Below the pieces are notes generated by a model. It was given only the letters and a program-made list of their open reading frames with translations. It searched no databases and had not been told where the DNA came from. A stretch of DNA of 6,595 nt. It comes from Bacillota bacterium (lineage in GTDB: Bacteria; Bacillota; Clostridia; Lachnospirales; Lachnospiraceae). Positions 1-6,504 of this stretch are shown here, one piece after another. The stretch covers positions 1-6,595 of the forward strand of contig JAEZKL010000069.1 in the NCBI GenBank assembly GCA_023415475.1, written 5' to 3'. Each line of letters starts with the position of its first letter. Positions within the stretch are counted from its first letter, which is position 1. Both the position numbers and the translations under genes were made by a program.

Positions 1-2
1 TA

Positions 3-173
3 GCGCTAGAAAGCGTAGAGCGCGTGGAGCTTTTGCCCTACCATACGCTGGGCGTATACAAATGGGAGCAGATGGGATGCGACTACGCGCTTGCAGGCGT
101 TCCCGCAGCTACGCCGGAGGATATCAAGAGGGCGCGGGATGTGCTGGGGCTGGACGTGGGGTTGATGGAGTGA
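3..173 (+). CDS. pflA: Pyruvate formate-lyase activating enzyme, C-terminal end (5' truncated by window edge)
   Basis: The last 56 codons of an open frame ending at TGA 171-173. The peptide contains ELLPYHTLGVYKWEQMG, then ATPEDIKRARDVLGLDVG near the end. The 'LLPYHxLGxxKwexlG' block followed by a 'P.ATPEDI.RA..vLG' helix is typical of the C-terminus of PflA-type radical SAM enzymes. These use S-adenosylmethionine and a 4Fe-4S cluster to install the glycyl radical on pyruvate formate-lyase in the cytoplasm of anaerobes. The CxxxCxxC cluster site lies upstream of the window and cannot be checked. The stretch is GC-rich, unlike the AT-rich operon that starts 120 bases later on the other strand. 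It could instead activate another glycyl-radical enzyme, as these activases share this tail. No clear hairpin plus T-run terminator follows it. Confidence 0.85.
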   Translation, partial: ALESVERVELLPYHTLGVYKWEQMGCDYALAGVPAATPEDIKRARDVLGLDVGLME

Positions 174-224
174 GAGTATGGGTTTGTGATAGTCGGCCTT
201 GGGGCAGATGGCTGTTAGGCGAGC

Positions 225-241
225 TGTTTACATTATAAACA
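225..241. repeat. Short perfect inverted repeat between pflA and the defence operon
   Basis: TGTTTA (225-230), five-base loop CATTA, TAAACA (236-241). The arms pair perfectly but contain only one G-C pair each, and no T-run follows on either strand, so it is a poor intrinsic terminator. It sits in the junction between convergent genes, where a terminator or an operator would be expected. The role is unknown. Confidence 0.3.
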
Positions 242-263
242 CAATGGAAGATCGTATGCCAAT

Positions 264-300
264 AAGGGAGCCTCATATGAATAACAAATTGTTTAATTAA
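264..300 (+). other. Orphan ribosome-binding site and ATG opening a 7-codon frame
   Basis: AAGGGAG (264-270) lies six bases before ATG (277-279), a textbook bacterial translation start. The frame reads MNNKLFN and stops at TAA 298-300, where it collides with the 3' end of the helicase gene on the opposite strand. The same stop also closes a longer 30-codon frame starting at ATG 208. The simplest reading is that this is the 5' stub of a host gene downstream of pflA, cut off by insertion of the AT-rich operon. A real micro-ORF or chance are alternatives. Confidence 0.35.
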
Positions 301-2326
301 GGCTACCTAATTTTACTTCAATAGCAGCTGGAAAAACTCTTAGGAAGTGTTCAACCTCATTTTTCAAAAGCAGTCTAATACATCTAAGAGACTTACGGGC
401 CCTAGAACATGCAACATATATTAGCTTCTGTGAATTTTCCCATTTTTCTTTTTTTGAATTATCAGTATAAAGTAGGGAGAAATCGTATTCATTCCAATAG
501 AATTCTTCCATAACAACTATAACTGAATCAATACTAGAACCTTTAGTTTTATGCATAGTGATATAATCAGAATCTTCATTCAGATATCTAGCATAGTTAA
601 GTGCGTCCGCAAACTTAATAGATTGTGAGAAAAGCGTCTCTATGAAAACTTCCTTTTTGTGGAGATTTTTATAGTAATCAAATTCTTCTTCTGATGCAAC
701 TTCAAAAGAATTCTTAATTCTGTTATAAGTATTCATCCCTTCCAAATAAAGCTGTTTAAATTTCTGATATTGAGCGTTGGAAGCCAACTCTTGCATATAT
801 TTTTCATTTGAATTAAAAGTATTCTGACAAGCTTCCGTAGGCCTAATCAGTTTATTTGATACTGCGTATTGAAACGCTTCATATATTGATAAATTTCTGT
901 CAGCTAATAGTTTCTCGATAATATCTTGGAGTCGAATCTTGTCCTGAGCTGAATGAATAACATAACCCCCTGACCGGATAGTTTTGATTATCGGATTATA
1001 GTTTTTCTCTCTATAAAAAGTACAGATATCACAAATGTCCGATATTTGAATACGCTTTAAGTAATCATCCATTCTATCGCTAACTTCAACATATCTATCA
1101 TCAAATACTTTGTAAAGGAGCTTAAATCCTTCCTTTTCAGCAATAGCTTTATTCGTCAACATCAATATTTTTGCATTTTTACACTCGCTCTTCGCTGCAT
1201 TGATTAATTGGTCAACCCGTAGTGCATACTTCTCTTTGTCTTCCAGTGAACTAAACCCGTTAGGACGTTGATCACAAACGCAATAAAGGATTCTAACATC
1301 ACCGTGCCTGTTCATTTCCGTTTGATACTCGCCTGTAGGCAGTTTTGCTAATGCAACTTCTTGTTTAATGTCATCCAGGCGTAAATTATTTATGAGGTTA
1401 ATAACTTCATAGGAGCATCTAAAATTATCTGCTTTAGGGATTAGCACCAAATCACCAGCATCAATATATGGGTTAACATTTCCGATTCCGTCACTATAAA
1501 TGGCCTGCATTGAATCACCAAACAAGCATAGAGACAATCTTTTATTTTTATCATTTTGTTTGGTAATCGCTAATAAGTCTTGAATAACTTCCAGTTTCGT
1601 GTCTTGATACTCATCAATGAATATATAATCGTATTTATCCTTAATGATTTTTCCTAGAACAGGGTAAGCTCCAAATAATAAATGAGCAACGGTAAGTAAC
1701 CCATCATGACCGTATGTTAAGTCTCTTAAACTATCAAATTTAGTTTCGTTATAGTGAATTTTCGCATGATCGCTTGTTTTAACAATGTTTTCGATGTATT
1801 GATTCAAACTATCAATTTGGACATTCAAGGCATCATTATAAGAACAAGGGTTGCTGTCATACTCTCTTTTATCTGTAACCTTGTCGCAAGTCTCCTGCTT
1901 TACCAAATACAACTTATCCGCAAATTTACCATAGACTTTCTTATAGCGCTCATGTTCAGCTTTTTTATACTCTTTTTCATTATCATCTTTGCCCAACTCT
2001 AATCGCTCCATTTTAGGGATCGTAAATAGTGCTGGGATGACACATTGAATGTTCTTCTTATAGTCTTTTATAAGAGCGTGCAAAAAAGCGTGGATTGTAC
2101 TAACAGGGTATCTGTCGCCAATTCGCTCTTGAATTTCTTGAACGGCAGTATTCGTATGAGTTATGCATACTACACGCGCAGATGAGGTTTGTTTAGATAA
2201 ATACAAGAGTAATTCTTTGAGTGATTCAGTTTTACCGCTGCCAGCGCCACCTTGTAAGACAAAACTTCTTTGTTCATCAATACAGTCTTGACATACTTTC
2301 AAAGGATTTATTTTTTCTGTAGCCAT
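293..2326 (-). CDS. gajB: UvrD/Rep-like superfamily 1 helicase, GajB-like, of a Gabija-type defence system
   Basis: A 677-residue protein when started at ATG 2326-2324, just behind a strong Shine-Dalgarno site; an upstream in-frame start at 2362 would add 12 residues but is less well placed. SF1A motifs appear in order: Walker A GGAGSGKT (26-33), motif Ia ITHTNTA (55-61), TIHAF (77-81), Walker B DEYQD (238-242), motif III GDSMQAIY (270-277), motif IV-like FRCSYEV (302-308), motif V MHKTKG (591-596) and motif VI YVACSRAR (637-644). In Gabija, GajB hydrolyses nucleotides when it meets DNA ends and works with the GajA nuclease. This protein is clearly longer than the founding GajB (about 494 residues). 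The extra length is a charged insert (about 90-230) and a long stretch between motifs IV and V (310-590). It overlaps the nuclease gene by 19 bases, so translation is probably coupled. The helicase call is near certain; membership in Gabija proper is likely but not proven. Confidence 0.88.
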   Translation of the reverse strand: MATEKINPLKVCQDCIDEQRSFVLQGGAGSGKTESLKELLLYLSKQTSSARVVCITHTNTAVQEIQERIGDRYPVSTIHAFLHALIKDYKKNIQCVIPALFTIPKMERLELGKDDNEKEYKKAEHERYKKVYGKFADKLYLVKQETCDKVTDKREYDSNPCSYNDALNVQIDSLNQYIENIVKTSDHAKIHYNETKFDSLRDLTYGHDGLLTVAHLLFGAYPVLGKIIKDKYDYIFIDEYQDTKLEVIQDLLAITKQNDKNKRLSLCLFGDSMQAIYSDGIGNVNPYIDAGDLVLIPKADNFRCSYEVINLINNLRLDDIKQEVALAKLPTGEYQTEMNRHGDVRILYCVCDQRPNGFSSLEDKEKYALRVDQLINAAKSECKNAKILMLTNKAIAEKEGFKLLYKVFDDRYVEVSDRMDDYLKRIQISDICDICTFYREKNYNPIIKTIRSGGYVIHSAQDKIRLQDIIEKLLADRNLSIYEAFQYAVSNKLIRPTEACQNTFNSNEKYMQELASNAQYQKFKQLYLEGMNTYNRIKNSFEVASEEEFDYYKNLHKKEVFIETLFSQSIKFADALNYARYLNEDSDYITMHKTKGSSIDSVIVVMEEFYWNEYDFSLLYTDNSKKEKWENSQKLIYVACSRARKSLRCIRLLLKNEVEHFLRVFPAAIEVKLGSLN

Positions 2327-4314
2327 TCTAACCCCTCCCAAATGTAAGAAGGTATTCTCCAATCCGCATTATCAACATGCGCCATGAATAGGATTGAAGA
2401 AGCAAAATCTGATTTTTTATCGATAACTTTTTGAGTCAAATCGTAAATATCCGTATTGTTATCAAATTCGTCGACACATTTAAGTCCATTGATATTTGCA
2501 CATTCTTTTTTAATCTGATGTAGATTTATATTTATAAAAGCATCTTCGAAGCTTCTAGGATGGTAGTTGTTTTCATATTGCTGATAAGCGACATTGATGA
2601 ATTGATTTGAGCAAGATAAGCTGTGATCGATTAATTTTTGCAGCCACATTTCAAATTCATCTTTGTCATTAATATTAGGTGCACCAAGATAATACTTAAT
2701 TGTTGCATTACTAGTATTGTCTGGTGAATCTTCAACAGAGCATGTGATATATCGGATCGCCCCGGCCTTCGTTACATTCGATTTCGTAGTATCTATATCG
2801 GTAATGATAACCGTTGGGATCTGAAGAAATTCGAGAAAGTGTCTAAACGCCTTTGCGTTAGCACCAACTTGAAGAAATGAGACATTCTGCGAGGCAAGCG
2901 GAACATATTTGAAATTTTCTTTAGGATGTTCTTTAATAAATTGCTCTTCTTCATTGATTTTCTTTAAATCATATTTTGATACAAAGTAAGGCATAAGCAT
3001 GTTTTCTGATACGCCTTCGATAAATATTGCCTTATCCGCAAAGAAAAGTTCCGCTGACTCTATCGTGAGATACTGCTTGAGAAACTGAAACTCTTTCGTT
3101 TCATCTTGGTACTTAACACTTAAATCTTTATAGAAATTTTTGATTTCAATATTTGTATATCCACAGGAGTCCTTCCCAATCAGCATATACCGAATATTTT
3201 CAAAAGGATGATTAGCTACGATATGTGGGGAGTGTGTTGTAATAATTGTCTGTACACCCGGGAGTTCATCCACAATTTCGCTAACTTTACGAGCGAATAT
3301 ATATTGGAGTTGGGGATGCGTATGTGCTTCAGGTTCTTCGATAAAAAGCAATTTTATGTCCTTATTATTAGCTATGAAAGTGCTTCTCTTGATTTCTATA
3401 TTTAAAAGTAAATATAGAATGTTCATATGGCCTAATCCATTGAGGTATTCAGGAAGCTGATTCACATCACTACCATATATAACCTCAGAAGAATCATTAA
3501 TTATTTCATGCGCTTTAAGATTGGATACAATCTTAAGGCCATCTAAACCCAAAAATTCTTTTGCATTACGAAGGAAATCATTAAAGAATAACTCGTAATT
3601 TGCTCCTAATTTTAAATCCATATCCTCAATTAATTTGTTTATAGCTTCAAATTTATCTGGGGAGTTAACGTTTTTATTGTTAAAAAAGCTGGTGGTTAAA
3701 GCAGAAAGAACTTTGGTACCCGTTTTTTCTTCGGAGCTGGATACACTTCTTTTTGCATGTATTATTTCGAAATCAATAAGCTTTTTTACATCTTTCAATT
3801 CTTTTTTTATTAATCGATGCCTGTTTTGCGGCTTGAGATCATCCATAGTGTCAAAAGTATAAATACATTTTTCTAAATAGTCACCGAGATATTTTTTGAT
3901 GAATTTTTCTTTCGACATATTATTTGTTAGACTAATGGTCTCCAATAATTTTTCCTTTTTTACACAACACTCAAAAAGCAAATTGACATCCCGCCGTGCG
4001 GGATCTAAGTCCATGATAAACTCTGACAAATGGCAGAGATCATCGGTATCTTCATATTCAATATTTAATATAAGTTGAATTGCGAATTCAGTTTCTATCG
4101 AGTCTTGAGCAATGCTAAGAACTGCCTGTCTTTTGCACAGCGAGAAATCATTAAAATCAAAAGGTAAACCGTTCATGAATTTCTCAAATAATACAAGAAA
4201 AGAGGTCTTTCCGCTATTATTTCGCCCAATCATGAGACAAAGATTATCTTTAAAATCAAGGATGGATTGAGATAAAATTCTGAAATTTTGAACATAAATC
4301 TTATTGATATACAT
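2308..4314 (-). CDS. gajA: OLD-family ATPase with C-terminal TOPRIM nuclease domain, GajA-like, of a Gabija-type defence system
   Basis: A 668-residue protein started at ATG 4314-4312; an in-frame TTG at 4371 would add 19 residues but has no better ribosome-binding site. The N-terminal half is an SMC/RecF-like ABC ATPase: Walker A GRNNSGKT (30-37), signature-like LNGLGHMN (291-298), Walker B LLFIEEPEAHTHP (322-334) and switch histidine in THSPH (360-364). The C-terminal TOPRIM domain shows FIEGVSE (431-437) with the metal-binding glutamate, and TDID (505-508) with the D-x-D pair. The family-typical YHPRSFEDAF (584-593) and KKSDFA (633-638) follow. In Gabija, GajA is a DNA endonuclease restrained by its ATPase domain at normal nucleotide levels. 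All key residues seem present, so it is probably active. It is longer than founding GajA (about 578 residues). It is the first gene of a two-gene, AT-rich operon. Other class 2 OLD systems are an alternative to strict Gabija. Confidence 0.9.
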   Translation of the reverse strand: MYINKIYVQNFRILSQSILDFKDNLCLMIGRNNSGKTSFLVLFEKFMNGLPFDFNDFSLCKRQAVLSIAQDSIETEFAIQLILNIEYEDTDDLCHLSEFIMDLDPARRDVNLLFECCVKKEKLLETISLTNNMSKEKFIKKYLGDYLEKCIYTFDTMDDLKPQNRHRLIKKELKDVKKLIDFEIIHAKRSVSSSEEKTGTKVLSALTTSFFNNKNVNSPDKFEAINKLIEDMDLKLGANYELFFNDFLRNAKEFLGLDGLKIVSNLKAHEIINDSSEVIYGSDVNQLPEYLNGLGHMNILYLLLNIEIKRSTFIANNKDIKLLFIEEPEAHTHPQLQYIFARKVSEIVDELPGVQTIITTHSPHIVANHPFENIRYMLIGKDSCGYTNIEIKNFYKDLSVKYQDETKEFQFLKQYLTIESAELFFADKAIFIEGVSENMLMPYFVSKYDLKKINEEEQFIKEHPKENFKYVPLASQNVSFLQVGANAKAFRHFLEFLQIPTVIITDIDTTKSNVTKAGAIRYITCSVEDSPDNTSNATIKYYLGAPNINDKDEFEMWLQKLIDHSLSCSNQFINVAYQQYENNYHPRSFEDAFININLHQIKKECANINGLKCVDEFDNNTDIYDLTQKVIDKKSDFASSILFMAHVDNADWRIPSYIWEGLEWLQKK
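2332..2339 (-). promoter_or_regulatory. Ribosome-binding site of the helicase gene
   Basis: On the minus strand GGGAGGGG lies five bases before ATG 2326-2324. It fixes the start at 2326 rather than 2362 and lies inside the last codons of the nuclease gene, as expected for translational coupling. Confidence 0.7.
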
Positions 4315-4320
4315 GCTCTT

Positions 4321-4327
4321 TCCCCTT
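4321..4327 (-). promoter_or_regulatory. Ribosome-binding site of the OLD/TOPRIM nuclease gene
   Basis: On the minus strand AAGGGGA lies six bases before ATG 4314-4312. It supports this start over the upstream in-frame TTG at 4371. The protein then opens with MYINKIYVQNFR, the usual first beta strand of OLD/RecF-type ATPases. Confidence 0.7.
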
Positions 4328-4477
4328 ATATTAATAACTTTACACCCTATGGAATACGTTTCGACAAGCAATTCAGGCTAACCGAACTCATACCTTGGTT
4401 GAATTCTTGTTCCACGTCTGATACAGATTAGTTCTGAAGCTCTAATATTCTGTAAATAAGAAAAACCTAGTATGATA

Positions 4478-4506
4478 ATTATATGTCCTAATATATACCA
4501 GCACAA
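4478..4506 (-). promoter_or_regulatory. Probable sigma-A promoter of the gajA-gajB operon
   Basis: On the minus strand a perfect TATAAT (4483-4478) is preceded, after 17 bases, by TTGTGC (4506-4501), which keeps the TTG of the -35 box. This would leave an untranslated leader of roughly 155 bases before ATG 4314. A perfect TTGACA (4540-4535) lies further upstream but has only a weak -10 match at normal spacing. No clear operator or terminator was seen in the leader. Confidence 0.45.
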
Positions 4507-4566
4507 TGACAAGATGTAATAAAATTTACTTTTTTGTCAAACGATACGTCCCCATCACGCTGCAAA

Positions 4567-4650
4567 CCGTCCCCGGCAACGCCGGAAGATATGAAAAAGG
4601 CCCGGGACGTTTGCCCCAGGCCCGAACTGAAGTTGGCGGGAAAAGACCAT
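4567..4650 (+). pseudogene. Degraded fragment of a second PflA-like activating-enzyme C-terminus
   Basis: Bases 4576-4611 encode ATPEDMKKARDV, matching ATPEDIKRARDV of the pflA tail at 108-143 in 10 of 12 residues. Over the first 35 bases the DNA differs at 7 positions, mostly third codon positions, so this is a diverged homologue and not a fresh duplication. The conserved LLPYH block is absent upstream, and the sequence beyond GTT 4609-4611 (CPRPELKLAG) only loosely resembles an activase end. A 63-codon frame (4534-4725, TTG start) runs through it but has no ribosome-binding site. I read it as a relic of another glycyl-radical activating enzyme. It contains a GC-rich hairpin (4599-4622) without a T-run. 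Confidence 0.55.
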
Positions 4651-4782
4651 ACCATACATAATCGGGAAGTTCGGCTCGAATACAACTATCGTACAAATAG
4701 ACTTCATGGAATGTTTACCCAATAGTTTCTTTTACGGGCCTGCCTTCACGCAATATGTTTGCTGATTAATAGCAAGAAGGGC

Positions 4783-4811
4783 TTGCATGTAGAATGGAAT
4801 AAATGTAATAT
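4783..4811 (+). promoter_or_regulatory. Possible promoter of the Ntn-hydrolase gene
   Basis: TTGCAT (4783-4788) and TAATAT (4806-4811) with a 17-base spacer. The matches are 3/6 and 4/6, so this is weak, but the position about 50 bases before the GTG start and the overlap with a perfect palindrome support it. Confidence 0.35.
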
Positions 4812-4818
4812 TATTACA
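4804..4818. promoter_or_regulatory. Palindromic operator-like site over the -10 region
   Basis: TGTAAT (4804-4809), ATT, ATTACA (4813-4818): perfect six-base arms with a three-base centre, lying on the proposed -10 box. A repressor bound here would block the hydrolase promoter. The arms are similar to boxes of Fur/Zur/PerR-type or GntR-type regulators, but the spacing matches none that I can name. Confidence 0.4.
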
Positions 4819-4846
4819 CAATTATCGGTTCCCATAATATGTATGT

Positions 4847-4851
4847 AGGGG
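4847..4851 (+). promoter_or_regulatory. Ribosome-binding site for the GTG start at 4859
   Basis: AGGGG lies seven bases before GTG 4859-4861. The codons after it encode a clear signal peptide (two lysines, hydrophobic core, ALA before Cys), which confirms GTG as the start. Confidence 0.6.
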
Positions 4852-4858
4852 TGTTATC

Positions 4859-6061
4859 GTGAAAAAGGCTGCTGCTGCAATTCTCATCATATTCTTAAGT
4901 ATTGCAATTTTAAATCAAGCAGCCTTGGCTTGTACGATTTTTAGCGCCACGGATGGAGTGAACATGCTCGTTGGCAACAACGAGGACATCTATGAAAAGG
5001 ATCAGTATGTCTGGTTTCTTCCCGCAACAGATGGGGCTTACGGGAGGGTCTGCTTCGGAACTGAGGAAGCCCAGCCCCAGGGCGGGATGAATGAAGCGGG
5101 TCTTTTTTTCGACCTATATGCATTTTCCGATCCTAAATAGGCCCCCAACCCCGAGGACAAACCGGATTACCCCAGAAACAAAGGCGACATGCTGCTGGAG
5201 CTGTGCGGCACAGGCGACGAAGCGCTTGCTCTTGTGAACCAGCACAGCCCTGCGTAATACCGATACATCCAGATGTTTTTTGCGGATAAGACCGGTGCGT
5301 CGGCCATGGTAATGTGGGACTGGGAACAAGGAAAACTGGTGGTCGAAAAAACGGAAGGCAGATATCGTGCCATTGGCTACGGGAAAGATACCGTTATCCC
5401 GATGATCAAAAAGAGCGCCGTTACCGTCGATAACTTCCGTGAGATGCTGGATGCAGCCCATCAGGGGGACAAGACGGCATATTCGAACATCTGTGACCTG
5501 AATACGGATGACATATACATATATAACCAGCATAACTACGGCAGGCATGTGCGCTACAATCTTTCTGAGGAATTACAAAAGGGGAAGCATATTTTCTATA
5601 TCCCCGGGCTCTTTCCTGAACAAAAGGCCGGAGCATATGATACCATCACATTCAGGCAGTTTTTCGGCCCGGGCGCGCTCGAATTGATGGCTATCTTTGG
5701 CGCGCTCTTTGCTTTTGCCGCATGTTTCTGGCTGCAGCAGATTATCGCCAGGAAGAAGACTCTGAAGGCTGCGTTATGGTTCTATGTTGCCGGTATACTT
5801 AGCAGCATAGTCCAAATTCCGATCCTCCTTCTCACAGCTCTGCACGTACCATATCTTGTCAGATATGGATTCTCGCTGTTTGGGTTTGCTGCATCCATTC
5901 TCCCATGGGCGCTGCTGTTCCTCGCTGCGATGCAAACTATATTTTCGGCTTTCCTATGGATCCAAAAGGATATACGCGTTTTCAGCAAGATGCTTTATAC
6001 AGCCACAACTTTAGTAACAATATTTGTATTTGTAATGCTGGCTTTACCTGCTTTGAAATAG
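4859..6061 (+). pseudogene. Exported Ntn-hydrolase (C45 / linear-amide hydrolase-like) with four-helix membrane tail, broken by two in-frame stops
   Basis: A single 400-codon frame from GTG 4859 to TAG 6059-6061, interrupted by TAG 5138-5140 (codon 94) and TAA 5255-5257 (codon 133). Residues 1-24 are a signal peptide ending ALA. Cys25 follows in CTIFSATDG...LVGNNED, the N-terminal nucleophile and Asn/Asp pattern of Ntn-hydrolases related to peptidase C45 and acyltransferases, which cleave linear amide bonds. Family-like blocks PQGGMNEAGLFFD, MFFADKTG and YSNICDL keep the same frame across both stops. The catalytic-region segment usually found between 'kTEG' and 'RYr' seems shortened (about codon 167), which may remove a conserved TNF-like Asn. 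Four hydrophobic helices (about 274-296, 304-328, 337-367, 377-398) form the C-terminus. The substrate is unknown. Two different stop codons plus a possible deletion favour a pseudogene over recoding. Confidence 0.72.
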
Positions 6062-6122
6062 ATCAGCCTGCATAAGTTTCTTGAGGTTAAGATTTGCTTT
6101 TGACATAACGGCGGTTCGGTGA

Positions 6123-6351
6123 TTGTGCTTACTCAAATTGCGGCTCAAAATTGCAGATCGAAGACGGCTGGTTGAACAAGCAGCGCCAGAGCAAAGCGTT
6201 CTCTCACTTGTTTCTGCGCCGGCCGGCTACGGTAAAAACCACACTGGCGTTGACCCGGCAATATGGCGGGACGACGCCTTTAATTATTGCGGCCCGCCCT
6301 ACTGCCAGACGGAGGGGGAAAGGGTCTCCCAGGGCGGGAATTTCGCCATGA
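6123..6351 (+). pseudogene. Frameshifted N-terminal stub of a MalT-like LuxR-family ATP-binding regulator
   Basis: The frame from about 6123 encodes RRRLVEQ...SVLSLVSAPAGYGK, the N-terminus and Walker A of large MalT-type (LAL) transcription regulators, which bind ATP and an inducer and carry a C-terminal LuxR helix-turn-helix. After the lysine the family's TTLA continues in the +1 frame (TTLALTRQYGG), so one extra A in the A5 run at 6234-6238 explains the break. Neither frame shows further recognisable domain sequence, and stops occur by 6351 and 6362. A complete regulator has roughly 800-900 residues, so nearly all of it is missing. No ribosome-binding site is seen before the possible TTG start. 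Confident as a STAND/LAL P-loop relic; the precise family is less sure. Confidence 0.6.
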
Positions 6352-6449
6352 GTCTGGAATAGGTACGCAGATAAATGCAGAATGACTTCTACATGCCGGC
6401 TAGCTATTTAGGGCCCGATTTCTACGGTAGTTCATCCCAAAAACAAGTC

Positions 6450-6465
6450 TGATAAATTCTTATCA
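6450..6465. repeat. Inverted repeat just upstream of the right-edge promoter
   Basis: TGATAA (6450-6455), ATTC, TTATCA (6460-6465): perfect six-base arms with a four-base centre, ending nine bases before the -35 box. The position suits an activator or accessory operator site. No T-run follows, so a terminator is unlikely. Confidence 0.35.
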
Positions 6466-6473
6466 AATTCTTC

Positions 6474-6502
6474 TTGAAAAAAAGCAGATTGGGTGTTATC
6501 AT
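6474..6502 (+). promoter_or_regulatory. Strong sigma-A-type promoter of the right-edge gene
   Basis: TTGAAA (6474-6479), a 17-base spacer and TATCAT (6497-6502): 5/6 and 4-5/6 matches at ideal spacing, about 60 bases before the TTG start. It is the best promoter in the window by consensus. Confidence 0.6.
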
Positions 6503-6504
6503 CA

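Larger units (their letters stand above)
4372..4858. other. Intergenic region without an intact gene
   Basis: 487 bases between the divergent gajA and hydrolase genes. From left to right it holds the AT-rich leader and promoter of the defence operon (to about 4506), a perfect TTGACA on the minus strand (4535-4540), the PflA-like relic (4567-4650), about 100 bases with no recognisable content, two small competing inverted repeats (4759-4786), and the promoter and palindrome of the hydrolase gene (4783-4818). The change from AT-rich to GC-rich sequence near 4545-4560 is a plausible right edge of the transferred segment. Confidence 0.6.

Noticed and set aside
1754..2002. Hydrophobic 82-codon frame on the plus strand inside the helicase gene
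   Set aside because: It is the antisense shadow of the AT-rich helicase gene, with no ribosome-binding site and low-complexity Phe/Ile content expected from reading Lys/Glu codons backwards.
271..4481. Possible target-site duplication: CCTcaTATGA at 271 and CCTagTATGA at 4467
   Set aside because: Eight of ten bases match, in AT-rich sequence, and the right copy lies inside the operon's promoter region. This is within chance, and no integrase, transposase or terminal inverted repeats are present.
4517..4536. GTAA...TTAC followed by a T-run as an intrinsic terminator
   Set aside because: The stem is four base pairs and nearly all A-T, too weak for termination.
4599..4622. GC-rich hairpin (GGCC/GGCC with GGG/CCC) as a terminator
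   Set aside because: No T-run on either strand, and it falls within codons of the PflA-like relic, so the pairing is probably a by-product of GC-rich coding sequence.
5114..5548. 144-codon and other minus-strand frames inside the hydrolase
   Set aside because: The plus-strand frame carries a signal peptide, family motifs and membrane helices; the minus-strand frames have no recognisable domains or start signals.
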